A DNA stretch of 64,000 bases from VRUE01 sp963732225. Lineage in GTDB: Bacteria; Actinomycetota; Thermoleophilia; Solirubrobacterales; 70-9. The DNA lies in assembly GCA_963732225.1 (NCBI GenBank), contig CAVSYR010000005.1, forward strand, positions 930,001 through 994,000. Direction: 5' to 3'. Numbering within the stretch: the stretch's first letter is position 1; every line of letters starts with the position of its first letter. Of this stretch, positions 24,845 through 33,455 are shown one piece after another. The position numbers and the translations under genes were made by a program. Below the pieces are notes generated by a model. The model saw nothing but the letters and a program-made list of their open reading frames with translations. It was not told where the DNA came from and ran no database searches.

Positions 24845-27174
24845 TTCCCGCTGCTGGCGGCCGCCTGCTTATTGGCCGCCGGGACCGGCTGCGCCGGCTT
24901 GGAGTTTTCGACGGCCGGGGTCGGGGTGTCGGTGTCCTTGCCGAAGTGGATGCGGCCCTCAAGCGGCTTGGCGACCACCTTGTAAGGGGCTTCGCGGTCG
25001 ATCACGGTGAACAGCATCACCACCGCGATCAGAGCGATGACGACAGCCGTCGCCACCCGCTCCGTGCGCAGGCGCCAGACCGGCTGCGGGCGCACCCGCG
25101 GGCGCACAGTAAGCACGCGCGAGGCAAGCGAGGGCAGCGAGGCGAAGGAGGAGTCGGGCGAGCGGCGCTCGCGGGTGACGTGGCGCAGGACGGACTCCAA
25201 CTCGTGCTTGGAGCCCGCCACCTCGGCCAGGCCAAAGCGTTCGAAGGCGGCGTTGTTGGCGCGCAGGTGACCGGCCGAGAAGCCGTAGGAGACGACCGGG
25301 CAGCCGCGGATGTGCGCCTCGAGCACGGTCAGGCCGGCGGTGGCGTGGATCATCGCGTCGGCGGCGGCCATCCAATCGCTCATCTGCTCGGTGAAGCCGA
25401 GGATGCGAACCTGCTCGTTGCCGGCGAAAGCTGCCTCCAGCTTCTCGCGGGCGATGTCGTTGCGGCCGGTGATGCAGACGACCAGGGCGTCCTCGGACAG
25501 CGCCGAGCGGATCGCCCCCTCGAGGTCGCCTATCCCCCAGCCGCCGCCGGAGACGAGCACGACCCGGGCATGGGCGGGGACGTCGAGTGCCTCACGCGCG
25601 TCACGGCGGGTGCGAGGCATCAGGAAGTCGCGCGAAATCGGCGGGCGCACCCACTCCACGGTTCCCGGACCGACCAGCTTCTCGACCTCCTCGATCGACT
25701 CCGGATGCGTGACGTAGTGAAGGTCGACGCCGGGGTGGGCCCAGTAGCGCAGCCCGGCCAGGTCGGTGATCGCCGACTGCACCGGGACATCGAGGCGCCG
25801 ATTCTCGCGCAGCATGCCCAGCACCGCGGTCACTCCGGGGTAGGTGGAGATGACGGCGTCGGGGTCGTACTCCTCGACGACCTTGAGCAGGCCGCGGCCC
25901 GAGAACACGTAGCCCATGTGATGGAAGAGCCAGCGAGCCGGGGCGAACTTGGTGATCAGCCAGTACTGGACGTCGAACAGCCAGGGCATCCAGCGGAAGG
26001 TCACTTTGGAGCCGTTGCGGAGCACCGCGGCGGAGAGCTTTCCCATCGCCTCGAGCCCGTTGGCGATCTCCACCTCGACCCCGGGGACCTCCTCTTCGAG
26101 GTCGGCCTTGATGATCCGCGCCGGCAGGTCGTGGCCCTCGCCGATATCGGCGCTCAGGATCAACACCCGGGGGGAGCGCTCCTCGGCACGGGCAGCGCCG
26201 GAGAGCAGGGCGCCCGCGGCGTGTTCGTTGCCGTTCAGCGAAGGCTGCTTGCCGGGGATCGGATCGGGCGGGCGGATGCTGCTGCGAACCCACTCGACGT
26301 ACTTGCGCACGCCTTCTTTGAAGCTGGTCTCGGCTTTCCAGCCGAGCTCGGCAAGCGCCCGCTCGTTGGAGATCGACTTGCCGGGGAAGTCGCCGGGGCG
26401 TGGCGGCGTGTGGGTGATCTCGCAGGTGTCGACGTTTTCCTGCACCCGCTCGGCGATTTCGAGGATCGTCACGACCTCGTCGCCGGAGAGGTTGTAGGTG
26501 CGGCCGGCGGCCTCGGGCGCCAGCGCCGCGACGATGCCGTCGGCGAGGTCCTCGACGTAGATGAAGCTGCGGGTGGTGCTGCCGTCGCCGGCGATCGTCA
26601 GCGGCTTGCCTTCGAAGGAGAGGTCGGTGAACTTGGCGACGACGCCGGCGGCGCGGGCGCGCGGTCCGTAGGGAATGCCGAAGCGCAGCACGGTGCTCTC
26701 CAGCTCATAGAGCTCGGCATAGCCGGCGCAGTAGGTCTCACCGGCGAGCTTGGTCGCGGTGTAGAGGTGACGCGGCGCCGGGATCGGCGTTTCCTCGTCG
26801 ACCTCCTGCTCGGGGCAGTCGCTGTAGACCCAGGTGGTCGAGCCGTAGACGACGCGGCCGACTTTGGCCCGGCAGGCGGCCTCGAGCACGTTGAGCGTGC
26901 CGCGGGTGTTGACCTCCTCGGCGAGGACCGGGTCGGCGAGCACGTGGCCGACGTCGGCCACGGCGGCGAGGTGGATGACGGCATCGCAGTCGCGCATTGC
27001 CAAGTCAAGGTTGGCGGGGTCGGTGATGCTGCCGGTGAAGGTCTCGACTTCCAGCGGCGAGTGGTAGGGCGAGGCGCTGAGGTCGAAGATCCGCGGTGTG
27101 TCGCCGCGCTCAATCAGGCGGTCGACCACGTGCGAGCCGATGAAGCCGCCGCCGCCGGTAACCAGGACCCTCAT
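24841..27174 (-). CDS. NAD-dependent sugar epimerase fused to an MGDG-synthase-like glycosyltransferase
   Basis: This 777-aa two-enzyme fusion starts at an ATG at 27174 with AAGGAGG 4 nt upstream. Residues 1 to about 310 are an extended SDR epimerase/dehydratase (RVLVTGGGGFIGSHVVDRL; YTATKLAGE with the catalytic Tyr and Lys). From about 350 to 690 lies a GT28/MGDG-synthase-type glycosyltransferase (VLILSADIGEGHDLPARII; VVLVSGGGWGIGDLE; ATAGLTVLEAHIRGCPVVSYG). Near the C-terminus a single membrane helix (ATAVVIALIAVVMLFTVI) precedes a Pro/Ala-rich tail. No stop or frameshift separates the halves. It should make a sugar nucleotide and transfer it to a lipid. It overlaps its neighbours on both sides. 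Confidence 0.85.
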   Translation of the reverse strand: MRVLVTGGGGFIGSHVVDRLIERGDTPRIFDLSASPYHSPLEVETFTGSITDPANLDLAMRDCDAVIHLAAVADVGHVLADPVLAEEVNTRGTLNVLEAACRAKVGRVVYGSTTWVYSDCPEQEVDEETPIPAPRHLYTATKLAGETYCAGYAELYELESTVLRFGIPYGPRARAAGVVAKFTDLSFEGKPLTIAGDGSTTRSFIYVEDLADGIVAALAPEAAGRTYNLSGDEVVTILEIAERVQENVDTCEITHTPPRPGDFPGKSISNERALAELGWKAETSFKEGVRKYVEWVRSSIRPPDPIPGKQPSLNGNEHAAGALLSGAARAEERSPRVLILSADIGEGHDLPARIIKADLEEEVPGVEVEIANGLEAMGKLSAAVLRNGSKVTFRWMPWLFDVQYWLITKFAPARWLFHHMGYVFSGRGLLKVVEEYDPDAVISTYPGVTAVLGMLRENRRLDVPVQSAITDLAGLRYWAHPGVDLHYVTHPESIEEVEKLVGPGTVEWVRPPISRDFLMPRTRRDAREALDVPAHARVVLVSGGGWGIGDLEGAIRSALSEDALVVCITGRNDIAREKLEAAFAGNEQVRILGFTEQMSDWMAAADAMIHATAGLTVLEAHIRGCPVVSYGFSAGHLRANNAAFERFGLAEVAGSKHELESVLRHVTRERRSPDSSFASLPSLASRVLTVRPRVRPQPVWRLRTERVATAVVIALIAVVMLFTVIDREAPYKVVAKPLEGRIHFGKDTDTPTPAVENSKPAQPVPAANKQAAASSGN

Positions 27175-28286
27175 GCTTCCTCCTTGGAGTTGAGTGCATT
27201 GGCACGGCTCTCGGGCCGGTAGTAGAGCGGCACGCACCAGTGATTCTCGGCCACCCAGTCGGTGTTCGGCAGCTGCTCCGAGCGCCCCATGATGCGGTGG
27301 CAGGGCTCCTCGTAGACGCGGCCCGTGGACTTCTCGATCGGGTCGAAGACGATGTACTTGTAGAAGCCCGAGGTCATCCCCTCGGGCAGCTCGAGCCGGG
27401 CCGCGTGCAGCGGGTCGAGGTGCTCGGCCGCGTAGGTGTTCTTCCAGGCGACGATTTCCTCCATGCGGTCGGCCTGGACCAGGCCCAGCGCCGCGGTGAA
27501 CTCGCTCATGCGGAAGTTGAGGCCGTCGACCTCGTGCTCGAACTTGCCGTAGTTGCGGAACTTGCGAGCGAACTCGATCAGCTCCTCGTTGGCGGAGACG
27601 AGCACGCCACCCTCGCCGGTGGAGACGGTCTTGGTCGCGTAGAGCGAGTAGACACCGGCGTTGCCGAAAGAACCCGGCTTGCGCCCGCTCCACTCGGCGC
27701 CGTGGGCGTGGGCGCAGTCCTCGAGCAGGAAGATCCCGTTGGCGCGGCAGTACTCGGCGATCCGCTCGGCATCGAAAGCGATGTGGCCACCGATGTGGAC
27801 GAGGATCGCCGCCTTCGGCTTGTGCTTCTCGGCCTTCGCCTCGAAATCGTCGAATGACATGCAGAGGTCAGTGCGATTGCAGTCGACGAACTCGACCGCA
27901 GCGCCGGCATTGACCGCCGCCAGCGGCGTCGCCATGAAGGTGTTGGAGGGACAGAGCACCGTCTCCCCCTTCACCCCGGCGAACTCCAGGGCGGCGAGGG
28001 CGCCGCCCGCCCAACTCGACAGGCCGAGGCTCGGCAGCCCGTTCCACTGACCCCAGCGCTGCTCGAACGCTTCCAGCTTCTGACCCTCCGACCACTGCTC
28101 GGAATCGAGAACCTCGGTCCAGAGCTCGAAGAGCTTGGCGCGGTCTCGATGGTCGAACCCGATCGCGAACTTACTCGCGTCGATCCGGCTTGTCTCTGCG
28201 GACCCTACGGTGGCTCCTTGGCGTGAGTGTGGCTGGGAAGCCTTCGCGGGACGAAATCGAGATGAAAGCGCGAGAGGCGGCCGCAA
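27171..28286 (-). CDS. DegT/DnrJ/EryC1 family PLP sugar aminotransferase
   Basis: This is up to 371 aa. The PLP-binding features of the family are present: LEDCAHAHGAEW (Asp and following residues that hold the cofactor) and the lysine in SLYATKTVSTGEGG. The family makes amino sugars from keto sugars. The neighbouring epimerase fits a pathway for an unusual amino sugar on a glycolipid. Start choice is awkward: the only standard start is a TTG at 28286. AAGGAG (28214-28219) sits 5 nt before a GTA codon (28206-28208), exactly where the conserved part begins. Confidence 0.85.
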   Translation of the reverse strand: MRPPLALSSRFRPAKASQPHSRQGATVGSAETSRIDASKFAIGFDHRDRAKLFELWTEVLDSEQWSEGQKLEAFEQRWGQWNGLPSLGLSSWAGGALAALEFAGVKGETVLCPSNTFMATPLAAVNAGAAVEFVDCNRTDLCMSFDDFEAKAEKHKPKAAILVHIGGHIAFDAERIAEYCRANGIFLLEDCAHAHGAEWSGRKPGSFGNAGVYSLYATKTVSTGEGGVLVSANEELIEFARKFRNYGKFEHEVDGLNFRMSEFTAALGLVQADRMEEIVAWKNTYAAEHLDPLHAARLELPEGMTSGFYKYIVFDPIEKSTGRVYEEPCHRIMGRSEQLPNTDWVAENHWCVPLYYRPESRANALNSKEEA

Positions 28287-28322
28287 GGCTAGCAGCGAAA
28301 GCGGACCGAAGCCGGGCGGAAT

Positions 28323-29192
28323 TCAGTCTGAATCGCCGCTATGAGCGTTCTCGATGACGGCCCCCACCGCGCGCGACCCGGCAAGCAACGTGGTGCCGGC
28401 CACGGCGATCGCGATCGAGGCGATCAAGGCGGCTCCGCCAAGTGGCGTCGAGCTCCACGACTCGCTGAAAATCAAAGGCGCGACCAGCACCGGCACCAGG
28501 ACCTGAACCGCGAACATCACCGGCGCCACGTGGGTCGCGGGCCGGCGCTGCAGGGCGCTCATCTCGCTGAGCAGCGCCAGGGCCTCGGAGATCCCTGCCG
28601 TTGCCAGCCAGCCAATCGCGAGCAGCAGCGTGCCGGCGGCGAGCTCGTCGGTGAGCAGCTTGCTGGCGATCGCGGTCCAGGCGTAGCCGCAGCCGGCGCT
28701 GACCACGGCGAGCGTGCCGAAGGCCTGCCTTCGGCCGCGCAGCGCGTAGGGAGCCAGAAGGGGGATCGCAATCAGGACGGCCGCCAGGGCGATCGCCCCA
28801 CCCCCGGCGTGATCGGTGCTGCGGTCGGGCGCGGTCAGGGCAACGCCGGCGACGCCGAGCACGATTGCCGCGACCGCGGTCCACTCGCGCTGCCCTGGCC
28901 TCTCCCCCAGGCGCGTCGCCCCCAGCCAGAGCAGCAGGATCAGGCCGCTTGCCAGGCACGGCTGAACGACGGTCAGGGGAGCCAGCAAGAGCGCCACGAC
29001 CTCCAGCGGCCACCCCGCCAAGCCCAGTGCCGTCGCCCCCAACCAACGACGGTTGCGCACCAGCCTGCCGATCAGCGAGGGCCGCAGCGAGTGCTCGCCA
29101 GGGACCTCCCGCGCCTCCAGCGCCTGCAGCGCGATCGAGGTGTTGTAGAGCAGCGATGCGGCAACCGCCGCGACTATCCCGAGTGCGATCAC
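28323..29192 (-). CDS. DMT-superfamily (EamA/NIPA-like) membrane transporter
   Basis: This 289-aa protein has nine to ten hydrophobic helices and no soluble domain. The pattern (SLLYNTSIALQALEAREVP at the N-terminus, LAPLTVVQPCLASGLILLL in the middle, and a second repeat with LLTDELAAGTLLLAIGWLATAG) is that of drug/metabolite transporters of the NIPA/EamA branch. The substrate cannot be deduced. It ends 36 nt before the DegT gene start and may be co-transcribed with it. Confidence 0.8.
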   Translation of the reverse strand: MIALGIVAAVAASLLYNTSIALQALEAREVPGEHSLRPSLIGRLVRNRRWLGATALGLAGWPLEVVALLLAPLTVVQPCLASGLILLLWLGATRLGERPGQREWTAVAAIVLGVAGVALTAPDRSTDHAGGGAIALAAVLIAIPLLAPYALRGRRQAFGTLAVVSAGCGYAWTAIASKLLTDELAAGTLLLAIGWLATAGISEALALLSEMSALQRRPATHVAPVMFAVQVLVPVLVAPLIFSESWSSTPLGGAALIASIAIAVAGTTLLAGSRAVGAVIENAHSGDSD

Positions 29193-29266
29193 GGCCGGGA
29201 AGCTACTGCGCGGCGGGGCAGCTCCAGGTGCCTCACGCTCAATTTTCCTGTCACTATTCGAAATCT

Positions 29267-29770
29267 ATGATCAAGCTCGCCCTACTCGGAGCAGCACTGC
29301 TCGCGCTGGCCGGCTGCGCCGCTGGCTGTGGCAGCAGCAGCGAACCCGATCGCCCGGCTACCTACAAAATCACGATCAACAACGGCTGGCCGAAGGTCGT
29401 GGACGAAAAGAAAGTCGCCGGGTTCCTCGAAAGCGCCTGGCGCAACCCGGTCGGGCCTACCTTCGCGGTCAACACCCGCCTGGCGAGCGAGACCGGCTCG
29501 CCGATGTACAACGCCCAGCTGGCTCAGATACAGACCAGCAAAATGCCCGGCTACCGCGAACGGGGGATGAAACGGGAGAAGGTCGGTGGCCGGCCCGTCG
29601 TGCGCTGGGCCTTCGATGTCGCCAACGAAGAATCGCGGGTCGAGTACTTCTTCGAAGAATGCGACACCCTCTTCATCCTGCGCGGGGCGATGGGCACGGT
29701 GGGCTTCGAAGCGTTCGCCAGGGACTGGCACGCGTACACCGCCTCGATCAAACCCGACTGCGACGAATAG
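29267..29770 (+). CDS. Small secreted lipoprotein of unknown function
   Basis: This 167-aa protein starts at an ATG at 29267. It has a lipoprotein signal peptide with lipobox LAGC, making Cys17 the lipidation site (IKLALLGAALLALAGC). The mature part begins with a short Gly/Ser linker and has a compact domain containing two further Cys (EECDTLF and KPDCDE), probably a disulphide. No family recognised. The longer in-frame ORF upstream is antisense to the transporter and is not real. Confidence 0.75.
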   Translation: MIKLALLGAALLALAGCAAGCGSSSEPDRPATYKITINNGWPKVVDEKKVAGFLESAWRNPVGPTFAVNTRLASETGSPMYNAQLAQIQTSKMPGYRERGMKREKVGGRPVVRWAFDVANEESRVEYFFEECDTLFILRGAMGTVGFEAFARDWHAYTASIKPDCDE

Positions 29771-29772
29771 GC

Positions 29773-29794
29773 CCGACGCCGCACGGGGCGTCGG
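29773..29794. terminator. Bidirectional hairpin between convergent genes
   Basis: CCGACGCC (29773-29780) pairs with GGCGTCGG (29787-29794) around a 6-nt loop. It lies 3 nt beyond the lipoprotein stop and 6 nt beyond the ETF-QO stop on the other strand. The stem is strong but there is no T-run on either side. Confidence 0.5.
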
Positions 29795-29800
29795 AGCGGC

Positions 29801-31498
29801 TCAGGTTTCCTGGTACAGCGGCCCGTCGCCGCCCTCGGGCAGCGTCAGGCGTCCGCCCTTGGCGGTGATTGCGCCGCACTGGACGCAGTTGGAGGCAGTG
29901 ACGTGAACGTCGACCTCGGCGGCACCGTTCTCGAGCTGCTCGTCGGGAATCTCGTAGACCTGGGCGGGGCACATCGAGACCCAGGTCTGGGCGATCTCGC
30001 GCGGCACCTTGGTCTGGATGCGGACGTGATTGGGCGCGTCATCGCGGGTCGCGTTGCCGGAGAGGAAGACCGAGTCGAGCTTGGCGAAGGTGAGCTCGTT
30101 GTCGGGCTTGACATACATATCGCCCGCTTTGCCCAGCTCCATCTCGACCTCTGAGTCGTGCTCCTGCTTCCAGTGACCGCCGGGGAAGTTGCCTTTGGTG
30201 ACGGTCATCGCCGAGGCCATTGCGCCACCGAGGAAGAAGCCTTTGGAGAAGGGCTGGCGCATGTTGCGCGATTCGAAGAGGTCCTTCTCGATCAGCGATT
30301 TGTGGACCTTCTCGTCGTAGGCCTCGAAGTTGACCGAGTCCTGCTTGAGCGACTCGACGATCGTCTCCGCCGCGTACATCCCCGCGTGCATCGCGTAGTG
30401 GACGCCCTTCAGGGTCGGCACGTTGACCATGCTGGCGGCGTCGCCGGCGACCACCATGCCGGGCACCGCGAGCCGCTTGGGCATCGCGAAGTAGCCGCCG
30501 GAGGGGATCGTCTTGGCGCCCCAAGCGACCCGTTTGCCGCCCTCGAGCAGGTTCTTGATGAAGGGATGCGTCTTGATCAGCTGCAGGGCGTCGTGGACCG
30601 AGAAGGTCGCGTCGGTGTAGTCGAGGCCGGCGACCAGGCCGATGCAGAGCTTGTCCTCACCCATCGGGTAGATGAAGGTGCCGCCGAACTCGTTGTAGCG
30701 CGGCGACTTGCGCAGAGGCCAGCCCATCGTGTGGATCACGCGGTCGAGCGGCTTGGGAACCTCCCAGACCTCCTTGACTCCAAGCTCCCAGCGCATCGGG
30801 TCGGCGCCGTGCATGTCGAAGTAGTCGTAGGCGGCGTAGGTGAGATGGCCGACCGTGCCCTCGGCGAGCACAGTCGCCTTGGCAACGACGTCGGAGCCAG
30901 GCTCGAAGTTGCCCAGCTCTTCGCCCTCTTTGCCGCGGCCGCGGTCACCGGAGCGGATGCCCTTGACGACCCGGTCCTCAACCAGCAGCTTGGTCGCGGC
31001 GGTCTCGGAGAGGATGTAGACGCCGGCCTCCTCAGCTTTGTCGGAGAGGAAGCGGCCCAGCTTCGAGACCGAGGTGACGTAGTTGCCGTGGTTGCGGAAG
31101 TTCGGCGGCATCGGCTTCAGCGGCAGCGCCGCCTTCGAGGTCAAGAGGTAGACCGCGTCCTTGGTCACCTCCTGGAAGACCGGCCACTCCTCCTTGGGCA
31201 GGTCGGGGAAGAGCTCTTCCATCGCCGAGGGCTTCATGTTCGCCCCGGAGAGCAGGTGGGCACCGGCCACCTTGCCCTTCTCGATCACCGCGACCGGGAC
31301 TTCACCGAGCTTCTCGGTCAGCTCCGGCTCGTTCTCGAGCAACTGCATGATCTTGTTGGCGCAAGCGAGCCCGGCGGGCCCACCCCCGACGATCGCGATG
31401 CCGACCTCAATTCGCTCGTCCTCGGCATCGGTCGGCGGGCCGATCACGTCGGCCGGGTCGAACGGCGGCGGGAACTCACTCGGTGCTACAGCCGGCAT
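29801..31498 (-). CDS. Electron-transfer flavoprotein:ubiquinone oxidoreductase (FixC/ETF-QO type)
   Basis: This 565-aa flavoprotein passes electrons from reduced ETF to quinone. The N-terminal FAD motif is VGIAIVGGGPAGLACANK; GDAASMVNVPTLKGVHYAMHAG forms the second FAD contact. The C-terminal ferredoxin-like region has CPAQVYE and NCVQC, but the fourth cluster cysteine expected in C-x2-C-x2-C is replaced (NCVQCGAITAKGG). I choose the ATG at 31498 with GGAG 6 nt upstream over a TTG at 31510. It follows etfB-etfA as the third gene of the operon. Confidence 0.9.
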   Translation of the reverse strand: MPAVAPSEFPPPFDPADVIGPPTDAEDERIEVGIAIVGGGPAGLACANKIMQLLENEPELTEKLGEVPVAVIEKGKVAGAHLLSGANMKPSAMEELFPDLPKEEWPVFQEVTKDAVYLLTSKAALPLKPMPPNFRNHGNYVTSVSKLGRFLSDKAEEAGVYILSETAATKLLVEDRVVKGIRSGDRGRGKEGEELGNFEPGSDVVAKATVLAEGTVGHLTYAAYDYFDMHGADPMRWELGVKEVWEVPKPLDRVIHTMGWPLRKSPRYNEFGGTFIYPMGEDKLCIGLVAGLDYTDATFSVHDALQLIKTHPFIKNLLEGGKRVAWGAKTIPSGGYFAMPKRLAVPGMVVAGDAASMVNVPTLKGVHYAMHAGMYAAETIVESLKQDSVNFEAYDEKVHKSLIEKDLFESRNMRQPFSKGFFLGGAMASAMTVTKGNFPGGHWKQEHDSEVEMELGKAGDMYVKPDNELTFAKLDSVFLSGNATRDDAPNHVRIQTKVPREIAQTWVSMCPAQVYEIPDEQLENGAAEVDVHVTASNCVQCGAITAKGGRLTLPEGGDGPLYQET

Positions 31499-31534
31499 CG
31501 CATGCTCCAATCGTCGTCAGGTAAACGAACGGCA

Positions 31535-31558
31535 CCCGGGGAGCCAAGGCCCCCCGGG
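31535..31558 (-). terminator. Hairpin between etfA and the ETF-QO gene
   Basis: CCCGGGG (31535-31541) pairs with CCCCGGG (31552-31558) around a 10-nt loop, just past the etfA stop. On the reverse strand it could attenuate transcription into the ETF-QO gene. No T-run follows. Confidence 0.4.
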
Positions 31559-31565
31559 GGAAACG

Positions 31566-32540
31566 TCAGCCGCCCTTCTTGGCCTTGATCGCCTCGGTCA
31601 GCTTGGGGACGATCTTGTGCAGGTCGCCCACCACGCCGAGATCCGAGAACTCGAAGATCGGCGCGTTCTGATCCTTGTTGATCGCGAGGATGTTCTCCGA
31701 GCTCTGCATCCCGACCTTGTGCTGAATCGCGCCGGAGATGCCGGCGGCCAGGTAGAGCTTCGGCGCGACCGTCTTGCCGGTCTGGCCGATCTGGGCTGCG
31801 TAGGGGTACCAACCGGCGTCGACCACGGCGCGGGTGGCGGCAACCGCCCCGCCCATCGCCTCGGCCAGTTCCTCGCACTGCTTGAAGCCCTCGGCTGCGC
31901 CGAGGCCACGACCGCCACCGACGAGGATCTCTGCGTCCTCGATGTTGACGTCGGCGCCGCGCTGCTCGCCGCGCTGGACCATCTTGGCCTTGGTCGACCA
32001 GGGCGAGAGCTCGACTTGGACGTCGATGACCTCGGCCGTGCCACCGCTCTCGTTGGCGTCGAAGGCGTTGAGGCGGCCGATGATGATGCCGGGCTCCGAG
32101 ACGTAGCCGACATCGGCGATCTGGGAGTCCTGCAGGATCGGGCGCTCGGCGACGAGCTTGCCGTCCTGCACCTTGACCTCGGTGACCTCCATCGTCACGC
32201 CGGCGTTGAGACGGGCGGTGAGGCCGGCGCCGATCTCGAAGCCGAGCAGGCCGCCGCCGAAGAGGGCGTAGCTGAAGCCCTCATCGGTGATCACCTTGGC
32301 CATCGCGTCGACGATCGGCTGGGCCAGGCCCTCGGGAACGTCCTTGGCCCGGTAGACCTTGGTCGCGCCCCAGTTGCCGAGCGCGGCGCAGGCGTCGTCA
32401 GCGATGTCGCCGACGACCATGACGCCGGCGTCGCCGCCGATCTGGCCGGCCAGCTTGGCCGCCTCGGAGATCGCCCCGAGCGAGTTCTTGTTGAAGTTGC
32501 CCTCGTCGTCGTGGAGGGCGTAGGTCAGGATGCCTGCCAT
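31566..32540 (-). CDS. etfA: Electron transfer flavoprotein subunit alpha
   Basis: This 324-aa protein carries most of the FAD site of ETF: LVGGGRGLGAAEGF and the signature YLAAGISGAIQHKVGMQSSENILAINKD, including the Arg-less group II-like spacing. It accepts electrons from acyl-CoA dehydrogenases such as the one at 43029. It begins 1 nt after the etfB stop. Confidence 0.96.
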   Translation of the reverse strand: MAGILTYALHDDEGNFNKNSLGAISEAAKLAGQIGGDAGVMVVGDIADDACAALGNWGATKVYRAKDVPEGLAQPIVDAMAKVITDEGFSYALFGGGLLGFEIGAGLTARLNAGVTMEVTEVKVQDGKLVAERPILQDSQIADVGYVSEPGIIIGRLNAFDANESGGTAEVIDVQVELSPWSTKAKMVQRGEQRGADVNIEDAEILVGGGRGLGAAEGFKQCEELAEAMGGAVAATRAVVDAGWYPYAAQIGQTGKTVAPKLYLAAGISGAIQHKVGMQSSENILAINKDQNAPIFEFSDLGVVGDLHKIVPKLTEAIKAKKGG

Positions 32541-33332
32541 CTAGATCAGCTTCCTCTCGTCAAGCCAGGCGACGATCTTTTCGACCGTCTCGTTGGTGTC
32601 CTCGTCCTCGATGATCTCGCCGGCCTGCTTGGCGGGCGGCGGGTTGAGGGCCAGAACCGATGTCTTGGAGCCGTCGGCGCCGACCATGCCGCCTTCGATG
32701 CCGACGTCGCCGGTTGCCTTGGCGTCGAGCGGCTTCTTCTTGGCGCCCATGATCGCCTTCAAGCTCGGGTAGCGGGGCTCGTTGATCGCGTCGCCGACGC
32801 TGATCACGGCCGGCAGCTCGAGCTCGACCGTGTCATAGCCGTACTCGGCCTGGCGCTCACAACGCAGCTTGCCGTCGGTGACGTCGATCTTGATCACCTG
32901 GGTCAGCGAGGGCATCTTCAGGTGGTCGGCGACGACGGCGCCGATCGTGTAGCACTCGCCGTCATCGGACTGCTGGCCGAGCAGGACCAGGTCGGGGCTC
33001 TCGGACTCGAGCACCTTGGCCAGCGAGTAGCCGGTGGCACAGACGTCGGAGCCGGAGAGGGCGTCGTCGGAGAGGTGCACGGAGCGGTCGGCTCCGAGCG
33101 CGACCGCCTTGTGCAGAGCGCGGACGGCGGAGTCGGGGCCCATCGTCACGGCGACGACTTCCTCGACCGGGATCGCGCCGCCCTCCTTGATCTGCATGGC
33201 GGCCTCGATGGCGTGTGTGTCGAAGGGGTTCAGGTTCTTCTCGCCGCTACGGTCCAGACGCATCGTGCTCGAGTCGATGCGCTTCTGAACGGCGGCGTCC
33301 GGAACCTCCTTGACCAGGACGCAGATCTTCAA
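32541..33332 (-). CDS. etfB: Electron transfer flavoprotein subunit beta
   Basis: This 263-aa protein begins KICVLVKEVPDAAVQKRID and has the AMP-binding and signature regions LLGQQSDDGECYTIGAVVADHLKMP and PAVISVGDAINEPRYPSLKAIMGAKKKP. I use a TTG at 33332 because AAGGAGG lies 7 nt upstream and MKICVLVKEVPD is the normal start; the ORF extension to 33380 runs through the promoter. It is the first gene of the etf operon. Confidence 0.95.
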   Translation of the reverse strand: MKICVLVKEVPDAAVQKRIDSSTMRLDRSGEKNLNPFDTHAIEAAMQIKEGGAIPVEEVVAVTMGPDSAVRALHKAVALGADRSVHLSDDALSGSDVCATGYSLAKVLESESPDLVLLGQQSDDGECYTIGAVVADHLKMPSLTQVIKIDVTDGKLRCERQAEYGYDTVELELPAVISVGDAINEPRYPSLKAIMGAKKKPLDAKATGDVGIEGGMVGADGSKTSVLALNPPPAKQAGEIIEDEDTNETVEKIVAWLDERKLI

Positions 33333-33351
33333 GTTCAAGCCTCCTTGGCTA

Positions 33352-33380
33352 GTTCTAAAGCTGGTTGACTGACCAGTCAA
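33352..33380 (-). promoter_or_regulatory. etf operon promoter with overlapping palindromic operator
   Basis: On the reverse strand TTGACT (33380-33375) and TAGAAC (33357-33352) are 17 nt apart. The -35 is one arm of a palindrome, TTGACTG-nn-CAGTCAA (33365-33380). Palindromes of this type are bound by TetR-family acyl-CoA-responsive repressors in other bacteria; the regulator is not in the window. Confidence 0.5.
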
Positions 33381-33455
33381 TCAGTCTATCTATACGTGGC
33401 GCGGCGAGAGGTTAGCGGGCGCGCCGCCAAGCCGTTTCCCGGCCTGCAGCCGGAT

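Noticed and set aside
24781..27222. An 813-codon open frame on the + strand across the epimerase-glycosyltransferase gene
   Set aside because: It is antisense to a gene with clear motifs; long antisense frames are common at this GC content. The product is low-complexity (Gly, Asp, Val, His, Arg).
31161..33368. A 735-codon + strand frame across etfA and etfB
   Set aside because: Same reason: antisense to well-supported etf genes, with no domain pattern.
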